Of a DNA stretch of 64,000 nucleotides, positions 9,809 to 18,703 are shown piece by piece; the first letter of the stretch is position 1; each line of letters opens with the position of its first letter. A program made the translations under genes and the position numbers. The notes under the pieces are model-generated. The model was not told the origin of the DNA, did not search any database, and saw nothing but the letters and a program-made list of their open reading frames with translations. Source of the DNA: Chitinophaga sp. sic0106 (GTDB lineage Bacteria; Bacteroidota; Bacteroidia; Chitinophagales; Chitinophagaceae); contig NZ_JAHUWJ010000002.1 of the NCBI RefSeq assembly GCF_019219075.1, positions 248,001 through 312,000 of the forward strand, written 5' to 3'.

Positions 9809-11641
9809 ATGCGTAAACGTACTTTATATACAATCGTGGCTGCTGCTGGTATGCTTACCGTGGCATCCTGTAAAAAATACCTGACAGTAGACTCGCCCTC
9901 TACTGTATTGCTGGACGATACTTTCAACAGCGTGTCTAACACCAACAGCGCCATCGTTGGTACCTATGCCATGCTGATCGGGGATAACGGTTACGGTAGC
10001 CGTATTGCTACGCTGTTCCCGCAATCCGGTGATGATTTCAGAACTTCCGGCGACTATAACGCGGACGACCGTCGGGGTATCAGCTGCTATGGTGCCAGTC
10101 CTTCCAATACTGACCTGCCCAACTGCTTTAACCAGCTGTTTAAAGGGATCGAACGTGCCAACAACTGTATCAAGTATATTCCATTGTCCAAGCCATATAC
10201 TTCCGGCTCGGAGAATGATAAAAAAATGATGCGTAAGATGTTGGGTGAGGCGCTGACCTTACGTGCACAGTTTTACTATGAGGCAGTACGTAACTGGGGG
10301 GATCTGCCTGCGCATTTTGTACCGGCTGCGGACCTTACCGATCCTTACCTGCCGCGTACCAACCAGGATAGTATCCTGGACCACATCATCGCCGACCTGG
10401 CCACTGCGGAAGATATGGTGCCGTGGAGAAGTGAGTCGCCCGACCAGAATATCCGTGTAACCAAAGCTACCGTAAAAGGCCTGCGTGCAAGAATTGCGTT
10501 GGCGCGTGGTGGTTATGCACTCCGTAGCACATCCCAAACGATGGAGCGCGGAAGTGAATACAAAAAGTACTACCAGATAGCGATGGATGAGTGTAAAGAT
10601 ATCATGGATCATCCTACGGAACACTCCCTGAACCCGGTATATGAAAATCTCTTTAAAACCCTGCATTCCGCTACCAGACTGGATAATGAGCATGAGCTGA
10701 TTTTTGAAGTGGGTGCGTTTGGTGGTAACGCCAGCTCTGATAGTAAGCTGGGATATTACAACGGTATGCGTCACAATGCCAGCTCAAAGTATGGTGGTGG
10801 TGGCGGTGGTATCAATGCCATTCCAACCTATTTCTATGAGTTTGATTCTATCGGGGATGTTAGGAGAGATGTAACCCTTAACAGCTTTGAAATTGACGCG
10901 GACAGCAAAAAAATCGCTACTACCGGTGCTGCCATGACGGATGGTAAGTTCAGACGTTCCTGGACGAGCATCATCGGAACCGCACAGAACCTGGCTGTAA
11001 ACTGGCCTATTCTGCGTTTCGCAGATATCCTGCTGATGTATGCAGAGGCGGACAACGAAATCAACGGTGCACCTTCTGCTACTGCACAGGATGCATTGCT
11101 GAAAGTACGTAAACGTGCCTACGCAGGATTTGAGAGCAGAGTTCCGGATGTGCCACAGGATAAAGAAGGTTTTTTCAAAGCTATTGTACAGGAAAGATTA
11201 CTGGAGTTTGGTGGTGAGGGTATCCGTAAATATGACCTTATCAGGTGGAACCTGTTAGCAACAAAATTTGCTGAAACTAAAGATAAGCTGCGTGAATTTA
11301 TGAATGGTACCGGCAGATATGCTAACGTACCGGCATATATCTATACCAAAGCAGCCGCCTACGGCGTGAAATCCTCCGCAGAAGAAATGTCTACGCTGGA
11401 TCTGTATGGTGGCGCAGCTTCCAAAGTATTCTTCGAGCCGGGCCTCGGTACCGCTTCTGCACCAAGCGGATCAGGATACACCTCCAAAGCATGGCGGGCA
11501 TCTGTAAATGAAGATTATATCAGCGGCGACCGCAAAGGGTATGTACGCTACTTCGAAGCCAACAAGAAAGAGCTGTTCCCGATTCCGCTGGATGCGATGA
11601 ACAGTAATTACAAACTTGAGCAGAACTTTGGTTACAAATAA
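9809..11641 (+). CDS. SusD/RagB-family nutrient-binding lipoprotein
   Basis: 610 residues with a lipoprotein signal (VASC, lipid-attached Cys21), then the TPR-rich SusD fold. Typical SusD features are the early KKYLTV segment, LRAQFYYEAVRNWGDLP, and FADILLMYAEADNEI with the following RKYDLIRWNL helix region. It is the surface lid of the transporter encoded just upstream and selects the glycan. The C-terminal part (FPIPLDAMNSN) is the usual SusD end. The next gene starts 11 nt after the stop, so the three genes are one transcription unit. Confidence 0.95.
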   Translation: MRKRTLYTIVAAAGMLTVASCKKYLTVDSPSTVLLDDTFNSVSNTNSAIVGTYAMLIGDNGYGSRIATLFPQSGDDFRTSGDYNADDRRGISCYGASPSNTDLPNCFNQLFKGIERANNCIKYIPLSKPYTSGSENDKKMMRKMLGEALTLRAQFYYEAVRNWGDLPAHFVPAADLTDPYLPRTNQDSILDHIIADLATAEDMVPWRSESPDQNIRVTKATVKGLRARIALARGGYALRSTSQTMERGSEYKKYYQIAMDECKDIMDHPTEHSLNPVYENLFKTLHSATRLDNEHELIFEVGAFGGNASSDSKLGYYNGMRHNASSKYGGGGGGINAIPTYFYEFDSIGDVRRDVTLNSFEIDADSKKIATTGAAMTDGKFRRSWTSIIGTAQNLAVNWPILRFADILLMYAEADNEINGAPSATAQDALLKVRKRAYAGFESRVPDVPQDKEGFFKAIVQERLLEFGGEGIRKYDLIRWNLLATKFAETKDKLREFMNGTGRYANVPAYIYTKAAAYGVKSSAEEMSTLDLYGGAASKVFFEPGLGTASAPSGSGYTSKAWRASVNEDYISGDRKGYVRYFEANKKELFPIPLDAMNSNYKLEQNFGYK

Positions 11642-11652
11642 ATATCCCTATC

Positions 11653-13245
11653 ATGACTATCAGACTTAAATATAATTCCATCATAGTACTGCTGCTGGCA
11701 GTAGCTGGCCTGTGGTCCTGCAAGCGTACCGAAGATGAGCTGGCCATGCCGCGTGCATTCATGCCATCCGGTGATATCAGTATCTCTTCGGAAGATACTG
11801 TGGCTATCCTTACCTGGAAGGCCGCACTATATACCACGAAGGCTACCTACACGGTGGATTTATCGAAGGATACTACCTTCGCTACCTACGAACATCGGTT
11901 TACGACAGATACCTCCGGCATCAGGATCAGTGATGACTACCTGACACCGCGTACGAAATATTTTGTAAGAATACGCACTAACGATGCCGATAGTACGAAA
12001 AATTCGCACTGGCTGACCAGCAAAAGCTTCTCCATCTCCGGGGAACAATGGCTGATCAATCCTGCTGCTACCGATATCATCGACAAGGCAGCTGTGATCA
12101 GCTGGAAACCAGCTGCGGGCTTCGTGAAGCTGGAACTGAAAGCAAACGGCTTACCGGCGCTTACAGTGCCTTTGGATGCAGTTGCCAGTCAGGCCGGGCA
12201 CATTCAGGTGAATGGTCTCAAAGCAGCTACACTCTATAATGTAGAGATATATGATGCCGCAGGAAAAAGCAAAGGTTATATATCCTTCACTACCAAAAGT
12301 GGTGTGCCTGCAAACGGCGCAGTGATAGATCTTTCTGAAATCACGGGTCGCCCTTCTGTACTGATGGATACGATTGGCGTGGTGCCTTCCGGCAGCACCA
12401 TCATCCTCAGACGTGCAGAAAATTACGCTATCACCTCAGAAGTAGTGCTGAACAAGACGTTGAGCATTGTAGCTGAAATTAGTTTTAATCCTGCTTATCC
12501 GGTCATTACGTTTAACAGCGCCATGAACCTGACTGCCGGTGCCACTATTGACTCTCTGCAATTCCAGGAAGTAACGCTGAAAGGTGCCGTATATACCGGT
12601 TCTTATGTGATGAACATCAATAAAGCCGGCAGCATTGGTAAAGTGAAGTTTGAATCCTGCAACCTGGAAATGTTCCGTGGTGTGGTACGCGTACAAACAG
12701 CAGATGCAGCAGGTACAGCCATCAATACCATCAGCTTTAACAATTGTGTGATTGATAGTATTGCAGATTACGGAGTTGTAAATGGTAATGCACAATCGGC
12801 CCTGGCTAATATTAAATTTACCAACAGCACTTTGTATAAAATGCAGAAGGTAGTAGTGGGCGCTAAACAGGCAGAAACAGTAGAATTTACTAACTGCACC
12901 ATCAACGAAGCGCCGCAGGGCGGCGGTAGCGCCTACCTGGTGGACTTCAACGCCATCAACGTAACCGGTGGTATTAAGTTCAATAGTTGCATCATTGGCC
13001 ATGGAAGGATCAATGGAAGTGCAATAACGGTAAGGGGCGCACGCGCAGGTACCGGTACTTCTATATCTTCCAGCAGTACCTATACTACTGGTGACTATTC
13101 CGCAACAGCTAATGCGATACCTGGTGTAACGGCCTATAGCAGCACTGTATCAGCGCTGTTCACCGACCCATATAACGGAATCTTCAGAATTAAGGACAGC
13201 GGCTTCCCTGGCAAATCAATTGCCGGTGATCCGCGGTGGAGATAA
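11653..13245 (+). CDS. Surface glycan-binding-type lipoprotein, DUF4957/DUF5123-like
   Basis: 530 residues with a lipoprotein signal (LWSC, Cys23). The N-terminal part (about 35-215) looks like one or two fibronectin type III-like beta-sandwiches (ILTWKAALYTTKATYTV; AAVISWKPAAGFVKLEL). The C-terminal part is a parallel beta-helix of repeated FNNC/FTNCT/FNSC turns, ending in a DPRW motif. This layout matches the DUF4957 plus DUF5123 proteins found beside SusCD in pectin loci of Bacteroides. Their position implies surface binding of pectin, or possibly lyase-like activity, since beta-helices are shared with PL1 and GH28. No catalytic residues could be assigned. Third gene of the susC-susD unit. 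Confidence 0.8.
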   Translation: MTIRLKYNSIIVLLLAVAGLWSCKRTEDELAMPRAFMPSGDISISSEDTVAILTWKAALYTTKATYTVDLSKDTTFATYEHRFTTDTSGIRISDDYLTPRTKYFVRIRTNDADSTKNSHWLTSKSFSISGEQWLINPAATDIIDKAAVISWKPAAGFVKLELKANGLPALTVPLDAVASQAGHIQVNGLKAATLYNVEIYDAAGKSKGYISFTTKSGVPANGAVIDLSEITGRPSVLMDTIGVVPSGSTIILRRAENYAITSEVVLNKTLSIVAEISFNPAYPVITFNSAMNLTAGATIDSLQFQEVTLKGAVYTGSYVMNINKAGSIGKVKFESCNLEMFRGVVRVQTADAAGTAINTISFNNCVIDSIADYGVVNGNAQSALANIKFTNSTLYKMQKVVVGAKQAETVEFTNCTINEAPQGGGSAYLVDFNAINVTGGIKFNSCIIGHGRINGSAITVRGARAGTGTSISSSSTYTTGDYSATANAIPGVTAYSSTVSALFTDPYNGIFRIKDSGFPGKSIAGDPRWR

Positions 13246-13519
13246 GGGCGTTCGGCCTTCGCGATCTTTTTTTCTCGCAAAGCAGCATAAGGGGCATAAG
13301 CAGCAAAGGCCTGCATTTGTTCCAAAAAGTTTATCTGAATAAGGAGGAGACCGAAGGTCTCCTCCTTATTCTTAAATGGTCAGCCAATGGCTGACCATTT
13401 AAGAATAAATCATAACCAACAAAACATAATCCTTAGCTGCTTTCCTGCTTTGCTGCTTTGCGAGAAAAAAAGATAAAATACCCTCCTTCGCGAGAAAAAT
13501 CATTTAACACGTTATTCAT
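13246..13519. repeat. Inverted-repeat-flanked intergenic element with two overlapping hairpins
   Basis: A perfect 24-bp inverted repeat (13264-13287 and 13451-13474, containing CTCGCAAAGCAGCA and its complement) brackets the spacer. Inside are two long hairpins. GAATAAGGAGGAGACC pairs with its complement around GAA (13337-13371, 16 bp). TTATTCTTAAATGGTCAGCC pairs with its complement around AAT (13366-13408, 20 bp). They share the six bases 13366-13371, so only one can form fully at a time. The arms resemble the GCTTTGCG-rich intergenic repeats seen in many Bacteroidota (from memory). It separates the susCD unit from the pectate lyase gene and may act as a terminator. Confidence 0.7.
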
Positions 13520-14848
13520 ATGAAATTCATCAGCAAAAATTTTTTCTGGCAGATGATGATGGGAGGATGCCTGTTAGCTGCCGATGCTAATGCGCAGCAG
13601 CAGGCTTTTCCTGGTGCCGAAGGGTTTGGGCAGTTTGCCAGCGGCGGACGGAATGGAAAAGTCATCTATGTTACCAACCTGGAAGACGATGGTCCGGGTA
13701 GTTTTCGGGCGGCATTAGCTGCCAAAGGGCCGCGTACCATTGTGTTTGGTGTGTCCGGCACCATCCCGCTGCAATCTCCCATTCGTATTAAGGAAGGCGA
13801 TGTCACCATTGCGGGGCAGTCGGCTCCGGGCGATGGGATTTGTGTACGCAACTATCCGACCTATGTAGAGGCTAACAATGTTATCATCCGGTATATGCGT
13901 TTCCGTTTGGGAGATGACTCCCATAAGGAAGGCGATGCCCTTGGCGGCCGCAACACAGATAACGTTATCATTGACCATTGTTCCGTAAGCTGGGCGATGG
14001 ATGAATGTGCATCCTTCTACTATAACAGCAATTTCACGCTGCAGTGGTGCCTGGTGGCAGAAGCGCTGAATGAATCGTTTCATATCAAAGGGGCACATGG
14101 ATATGGTGGTATCTGGGGTGGGAGGAAGGCCAGCTTTCATCACAACCTGATCGCTAATAATAACAGCCGTAATCCCCGTTTCAGTGGTTCCAGCAGCACT
14201 ACCAATAGTGCGGATGAACTGGTGGACTATCGCAACAACGTAGTGTATAACTGGGGGTTCAATAGTTCTTATGGTGGGGAGAAAGGGCGATATAACATGG
14301 TGAACAACTATTACAAAGCAGGCCCGGCTACACAGAAGAAAGTGAGGAGCAGGATTATTAATCCTTCTGAGCCCTATGGGCAGTTTTATGTAGATGGTAA
14401 CTTCGTTTATCAGGACCCTGCCGTAACGGCCGCTAATACGAATGGGGGCGTACAATGTAACGATCCTGCAGCAGCCGTGGTGAAGGTGCCGTTCGAAGTG
14501 AGCGCTGTCACCACCACAGATGCGCTCAATGCCTATAAAGCAGTATTGGCCTCCGCCGGTGCCAGCCTACGGAGAGACGCGGTGGATACGCGTATCATTC
14601 GCGAAGTGGAATCCGGCATCTCCACAAATGGTAAAAAACAAAATGGGATTGTAGATACACCGGCCGAAGCGGGTGGCTACCCGGAGCTCAAATCAGTACC
14701 TGCTCCGCAGGATACAGATGGCGACGGGATGCCGGACGCCTGGGAAAAAGCCAACGGGCTGAATGCGAAAGTGGCGGATGGTAATGGTCATCAGTTGGAT
14801 AAAGGGTATACAAACCTGGAAGTGTATTTGAATAGTTTGGTGAAATAA
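13520..14848 (+). CDS. Pectate lyase, PL1-type, with C-terminal calcium loop
   Basis: 442 residues with a signal peptide (cleavage near ANAQ, residue 25), followed by a right-handed beta-helix. The start FPGAEGFG with GGRNGKVIYVTNLEDDGPGS is the hallmark of bacterial PL1-type pectate lyases. Other matches are TIAGQSAPGDG, IIDHCSVSWAMDE with calcium-binding acidic residues, and HHNLIANNNSRNPRF with the likely catalytic arginine. The C-terminus adds DTDGDGMPDAWEKANGL, a thrombospondin-3/EF-hand-like calcium loop typical of secreted Bacteroidota enzymes. The enzyme cleaves homogalacturonan by beta-elimination. It lies 274 nt after the SusCD unit, behind a hairpin element, so it may be transcribed separately. 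Confidence 0.93.
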   Translation: MKFISKNFFWQMMMGGCLLAADANAQQQAFPGAEGFGQFASGGRNGKVIYVTNLEDDGPGSFRAALAAKGPRTIVFGVSGTIPLQSPIRIKEGDVTIAGQSAPGDGICVRNYPTYVEANNVIIRYMRFRLGDDSHKEGDALGGRNTDNVIIDHCSVSWAMDECASFYYNSNFTLQWCLVAEALNESFHIKGAHGYGGIWGGRKASFHHNLIANNNSRNPRFSGSSSTTNSADELVDYRNNVVYNWGFNSSYGGEKGRYNMVNNYYKAGPATQKKVRSRIINPSEPYGQFYVDGNFVYQDPAVTAANTNGGVQCNDPAAAVVKVPFEVSAVTTTDALNAYKAVLASAGASLRRDAVDTRIIREVESGISTNGKKQNGIVDTPAEAGGYPELKSVPAPQDTDGDGMPDAWEKANGLNAKVADGNGHQLDKGYTNLEVYLNSLVK

Positions 14849-14912
14849 TTGTGCTGCATCAAAAATAAACGACGTAAACAATTGCCTGACTTCATCAGGC
14901 ATGCGAATGACC

Positions 14913-14949
14913 AGAGGCTGTATCATACTTTTGATACAGCCTCTTTGCG
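14913..14949 (+). terminator. Hairpin after pectate lyase gene
   Basis: A perfect 13-bp stem AGAGGCTGTATCA/TGATACAGCCTCT with a 6-nt loop, followed by TTG. A smaller hairpin GCCTGA/TCAGGC lies just upstream at 14884-14900. The T-tract is short, so termination may be partial. Confidence 0.6.
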
Positions 14950-14970
14950 TGTCGGAATTATTCGGGAAAT

Positions 14971-14997
14971 AAAAAAAGCGCTGCAGACGCAGCGCTT
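14971..14997 (-). terminator. Terminator of the SPFH gene
   Basis: On the minus strand the stem AAGCGCTGC/GCAGCGCTT (loop GTCT) is followed by seven T residues (14971-14977 as A on the plus strand). It lies 34 nt after the stop codon of the minus-strand SPFH gene, between the two convergent genes. Confidence 0.8.
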
Positions 14998-15030
14998 CGG
15001 TGGCTATAGATGGCGGAAGGCGAGCAGCAG

Positions 15031-16947
15031 TTACTGCTCGTTTTGTTTATCTGACTTTCTTTTTGCTACATCTTCGAGCAGCTTTAGGCCGAGGAGTCCG
15101 GACATTGGGCCGCTGGTGCCATCTGCTCCGCCGCCTATCAGGATTTCAGGCATGATGCGGATGTTTTGTTCACCAATGGCTTCCATCACTTTCAGCTGGG
15201 TGAAGTTATCACCACCCATTGCTTCTACGGCGAGCTTGTACGATTCTGCGCTGGCCTGACCGGTAGCAAGAATTTTTTCTGCCTCTGCTCTACCGATGAG
15301 GGAGATTTTTTCTGCATCGGCTTTCGCGGTCCATTCGGTGCGTTCTGCTTCTGCTTTCGCAAGCAAGCGTACTTTTTCGGCCTCCCCGGCAGCCATCAGT
15401 TTCATGCGGTCGCTTTCGGCGGTTGCCTGCAAACGTACGCTGTTGGCGTCACCGGTAGCTTTTTTCACTGCGGCATCGGCGATACGTTCAGCGATCCAAA
15501 CACCCTGGTCGGCCTTTACGATCTCCTTCTGTATTTCTGCAATCGCCGTTTCTTTTTCCAGTTTCTGACGTGTTTCCTGCGCCAGTCTTTCCGTGTCGTA
15601 GGTCACTTTCTGCTCCTCTGCAATCTTACGATCGGTGAGGGTTTTCATCAGTGTTTCCGGTGGTACGATATCGCCGATGAGGGTGTCAACGCCGTGTACG
15701 TTATATTGTTCCAGCACGTGGCCGATATGTTCCTTAGCAGAGTCCTGCCGTTCTTTACGACTGGTTAAAAATCCGATCACATCTGACCCTTGCGCACTGT
15801 TACGGAAATAGTTACCGATAGTAGGTTCCAGCACCTGCGTTACCAGGTTGCTCATGTTACCAAATCGCGCAATTACTTTAGGTGCTTCGTTGGTAGGGAT
15901 GTGGATGATCTGTGCTACGTCCAGGTTGAAAGTAAAACCATCTTTACTACGCACGGTGATGGTAGACAGGTTTTTATCCAGCTGGTGTGCTTCACTGCGG
16001 GCTGCGGCCCAGTTGAGCACCAGGTTGGTGGTAGGCACCAGTTCTACTTTCATGATATAAGGGTTGATAGGGTATTTACCTGGTCCCAGGGGTTCGGCCC
16101 ATACACCTTTATTGCCTTTGCTGACGATGTTACCATGCTTAAACTCCGCACCACTGAGGTCTATGCCATCACTACCTACGAAGGAGATCACCACGCCTAC
16201 GTGACCGATCGCGATTTCCGTCATTTTCACCAGTTCAATACGCGCATACCAGGGGTTGATAAAGTAGGAACCTGCGAGTACTACCTGCTCCTGTAACCCT
16301 TTGTAGCCGCCATTCTCCAGGAAGGTGTCCACATCCTGGAAGTTGTTATGATGGTCAATATGTTTACCTGCGATTGAGCCGGCTTCCAGTGCTTTACCTT
16401 CAAGTGTGGTAACAATACCTACTGCATTTTCAGGCACTGTGATACTGTCTGTTAACTCCACTTCGAACAGGAAAGTATTGATACGATAGGAGCCTGGTGT
16501 GATGATGGCTGTTTGCCGCCCTTTACGCCCACCATTTTTCAGAAATGCGGCTGCGTCCTGGTAGGTGTCGCAAGGCACTTTGCGGGCGAGTATGGAGCCT
16601 GTTTCCAGCTCCATACCATCTTTTGCCAGCACCAGTCCGATCTTACCGGTAGGGATGATGGTAAACGGCTGGAACGACACGCTGTACTGCCATATCCAGC
16701 GCCAGAAATAGATGCCGGGGGCCAGTGTTTGCGCCTGGAAACCCGCTTGTCCGTCTGTAGCAATAATGCGGCCTTCCGGCAGTTCCTGCTTACCCAGCAG
16801 CACAAATTTTTTGGTCACCAGACCAATACGGTCCTCCGGTACAATCACAACGCCAAAGAGCATACGAAGTATGACTTTATGCAATACCAGGAGTAGTATG
16901 GGCACAGCAATAGCTATTACCCACGTAAGTGTAGATACGTTTTCCAT
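15031..16947 (-). CDS. Membrane-anchored SPFH/Band 7 protein with vault-like repeats
   Basis: 638 residues. One N-terminal membrane helix (about 8-32) is followed by four tandem modules of about 70 residues (near 38-95, 100-165, 175-240 and 248-305). Each opens with IG-V or VGVV and carries a late PG-Y-IN or GSY-INP turn. An SPFH/Band 7 domain follows (about 310-440), then a long charged, alanine-rich helix (about 440-575) with repeated AEAEK/AEAER segments, and a short glycine-rich tail (GGGADGTSGPMSGLLG). SPFH proteins form large ring or cage assemblies on membranes. The order repeats, SPFH shoulder, long cap helix recalls eukaryotic major vault protein. Function is unknown; flotillin-like membrane organisation is the safest guess. 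It is a single gene with its own terminator. Confidence 0.85.
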   Translation of the reverse strand: MENVSTLTWVIAIAVPILLLVLHKVILRMLFGVVIVPEDRIGLVTKKFVLLGKQELPEGRIIATDGQAGFQAQTLAPGIYFWRWIWQYSVSFQPFTIIPTGKIGLVLAKDGMELETGSILARKVPCDTYQDAAAFLKNGGRKGRQTAIITPGSYRINTFLFEVELTDSITVPENAVGIVTTLEGKALEAGSIAGKHIDHHNNFQDVDTFLENGGYKGLQEQVVLAGSYFINPWYARIELVKMTEIAIGHVGVVISFVGSDGIDLSGAEFKHGNIVSKGNKGVWAEPLGPGKYPINPYIMKVELVPTTNLVLNWAAARSEAHQLDKNLSTITVRSKDGFTFNLDVAQIIHIPTNEAPKVIARFGNMSNLVTQVLEPTIGNYFRNSAQGSDVIGFLTSRKERQDSAKEHIGHVLEQYNVHGVDTLIGDIVPPETLMKTLTDRKIAEEQKVTYDTERLAQETRQKLEKETAIAEIQKEIVKADQGVWIAERIADAAVKKATGDANSVRLQATAESDRMKLMAAGEAEKVRLLAKAEAERTEWTAKADAEKISLIGRAEAEKILATGQASAESYKLAVEAMGGDNFTQLKVMEAIGEQNIRIMPEILIGGGADGTSGPMSGLLGLKLLEDVAKRKSDKQNEQ

Positions 16948-17247
16948 TGTTAGGGATGTTAGAAATGTTTGTGTTGAAAATTACATCAGATGGTTATGTA
17001 GCTGAAGTCATACATCAAAGGGGCCCCCTTTAATTTTTGTGGCGCTATATATCCAAAAGGTATGCCAGAAGTATTTTATGCGCGAGGCGGAGAAGTATTG
17101 AACTTAGATAAGATGTAGGCAGTGAGGAACGTTATAATGTCCGAATTGTCAGATTCCATTGTGGTTGAAATTACGGTGTAAATGTGGAGAAAATCCCGGA
17201 ATCCGCAAAATTATTTTGAAGGGGTAGATAAGAATATTCATTGTTAC
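16948..17247. other. Intergenic stretch with no recognised gene
   Basis: This gap lies between the SPFH start and the hairpins at 17248. The SPFH promoter, read on the minus strand, should be here, but no TAnnTTTG match was found. A GC-rich palindrome AAAGGGG-C-CCCCTTT sits at 17017-17031. No open frame with a convincing start was seen. Confidence 0.5.
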
Positions 17248-17311
17248 AAAGGCTGGGAGGCCCGGCCTTTGCAATGATTTCTCCCGGCCACCGGCCGGGA
17301 GAAATCATTGC
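17248..17311 (-). terminator. Two adjacent hairpins downstream of exported protein gene
   Basis: Hairpin A: AAAGGCTGGG/CCCGGCCTTT (17248-17270, one wobble). Hairpin B: a perfect 19-bp stem GCAATGATTTCTCCCGGCC with a 3-nt loop (17271-17311). Hairpin B begins directly at the 3' end of the minus-strand gene, so it is the likely terminator or 3'-end stabiliser. Confidence 0.65.
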
Positions 17312-18046
17312 TTATTTAGTAGTTGTTTCCATATTGATTGCATTCACCGCCTGCGCCAGCACTACTTCATCAAAGCCGTTATTGGCAATCATGAATTTCT
17401 TGGCTGTTTCTGCTGCCTGCGGATCATTGTCGAATGCGGCCAGGATGTTTTTACGCTTCAGTACCACTTTGGTAGCCTTATCGTTTTGCACGAGGTAATA
17501 AGTATACTTGCGTCTGAACTCATTGTAAAGTTTACCGGTTTGTATCATACCTTTATCCACGTAATCTGCTTTGGAGTACAGTATGGCTACATCTTTCAGT
17601 AAAGTATATTTTCCTGTGGATGACAGTTGTTCCACAAATTTCATGGAACCGTTCAGGTAGGCACGAACAAAGAAGCGCATTTCATCTCCTTTTTTGAAGT
17701 GCAGCGCCTGCACGTTATAGATCTCCGGCGCAAAGGCTTTGCCGTTACCTCCCTTGATGATTAGTTGATTCTTTTGCAGATCCAGGTTGGCTTCATATAT
17801 AACTGATTTCTGTACCGGTTTGTTGTCCAGTGAATCCAGCCACATGTAAGCCCATCCGTCATAAAGGTAAGGAGTGCCAACTGTATTGGCGGTGGTAGTA
17901 AAGTTGTACACCATATTTGTTCCCATAGTGAGCTGGTCTATAGCATTGATGTATTGCGAAGTACGTAAGTAACCGGTTGAATCCTGGGCTACAACAGTAA
18001 AGCAGAAAGACATCAACAAACAAAAAGCAATGGCTAACGATTTCAT
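17312..18046 (-). CDS. Exported protein of unknown function
   Basis: 244 residues with a clear signal peptide (hydrophobic 4-18, cleavage near VVAQ, residue 21). The mature part is mixed alpha/beta and rich in Tyr, Lys and Asp. No catalytic motif, lipobox or membrane segment was found and no family was recognised. A segment with MWLDSLDNKPVQKSVIYEA and a C-terminal helical stretch (NILAAFDNDPQAAETAKKF) can be seen. The -7 box TACTTTTG at 18075-18082 (minus strand) lies 29 nt upstream of the start codon. Neighbours give no functional hint; it is flanked by unrelated genes and ends at a strong hairpin, so it is probably monocistronic. Confidence 0.75.
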   Translation of the reverse strand: MKSLAIAFCLLMSFCFTVVAQDSTGYLRTSQYINAIDQLTMGTNMVYNFTTTANTVGTPYLYDGWAYMWLDSLDNKPVQKSVIYEANLDLQKNQLIIKGGNGKAFAPEIYNVQALHFKKGDEMRFFVRAYLNGSMKFVEQLSSTGKYTLLKDVAILYSKADYVDKGMIQTGKLYNEFRRKYTYYLVQNDKATKVVLKRKNILAAFDNDPQAAETAKKFMIANNGFDEVVLAQAVNAINMETTTK

Positions 18047-18074
18047 AAGCGATAAAAATTAGTTGGGTTGAGGG

Positions 18075-18082
18075 CAAAAGTA
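18075..18082 (-). promoter_or_regulatory. Promoter -7 element, TACTTTTG
   Basis: A perfect match to the Bacteroidota TAnnTTTG element on the minus strand, 29 nt upstream of the exported protein start. No TTG -33 element was found at the usual distance. Confidence 0.45.
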
Positions 18083-18277
18083 TTAAAAATTGCGCTCACT
18101 CCGCAGCTCATTTGCCGCAAATTTATCTTGTTGGGGAGGAAAGGCTGGAACCCACACAGCCGGCACCTTTTGTGCCAGCTGTACATCGGTCAATGTGTGG
18201 GTATCCGATAATCAGCATTTTCATGCTCCGGAAGCTATGGTGGGTAAATACCCCCGGGGTAGCTGTTCATAAATATC

Positions 18278-18703
18278 TTAAGGCAGCAGTACTTGCCCCT
18301 GCTCATTCATTTCCCAGAATGGATTATGCGCCACTTCAAATAAATGCCCGTCAGGATCTGTGAAATAGCCGCTATAGCCTCCCCAGAAAACCTCTTCTGC
18401 CGGTTTTACTATCGTGCCGCCGGCTTTTGCCGCAAGCGCCAGTACAGCATCGGTTTCTTCGCGGCTACGGGTGTTGTAAGCCAGCGTAATTCCTCTGAAG
18501 CCATTACCCGCTGCAGATTGGTTGGCATCTGCTGCCAGCGAATCCCAGCCAAATAAAGAAAGCACCATGCCTCCCAGCGAAAAGAAGGCTACCGCATCCT
18601 GGCTGTCAGATGATTTCTTCCAGCCTAATCCTTCTTCGTAAAATTTCAATGAGCGACTCAGGTCCCTCACGCCTAATGTTATAAGTGTTAGCCTTTGCTG
18701 CAT
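18278..18703 (-). CDS. VOC-superfamily (glyoxalase-like) protein
   Basis: 141 residues, one vicinal oxygen chelate domain made of two beta-alpha-beta-beta-beta modules. Visible family signs are LGVRDLSRSLKFYEEGLGW at the start and GYFTDPDGHLFEVAHNP near the end; the glutamate in FEVAHNP is a typical metal ligand. VOC proteins include glyoxalases, dioxygenases and antibiotic-binding proteins, so no reaction can be assigned. A long imperfect palindrome covers its start codon (18698-18750), which could control translation. It ends about 231 nt before the neighbouring exported protein gene. Confidence 0.85.
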   Translation of the reverse strand: MQQRLTLITLGVRDLSRSLKFYEEGLGWKKSSDSQDAVAFFSLGGMVLSLFGWDSLAADANQSAAGNGFRGITLAYNTRSREETDAVLALAAKAGGTIVKPAEEVFWGGYSGYFTDPDGHLFEVAHNPFWEMNEQGQVLLP

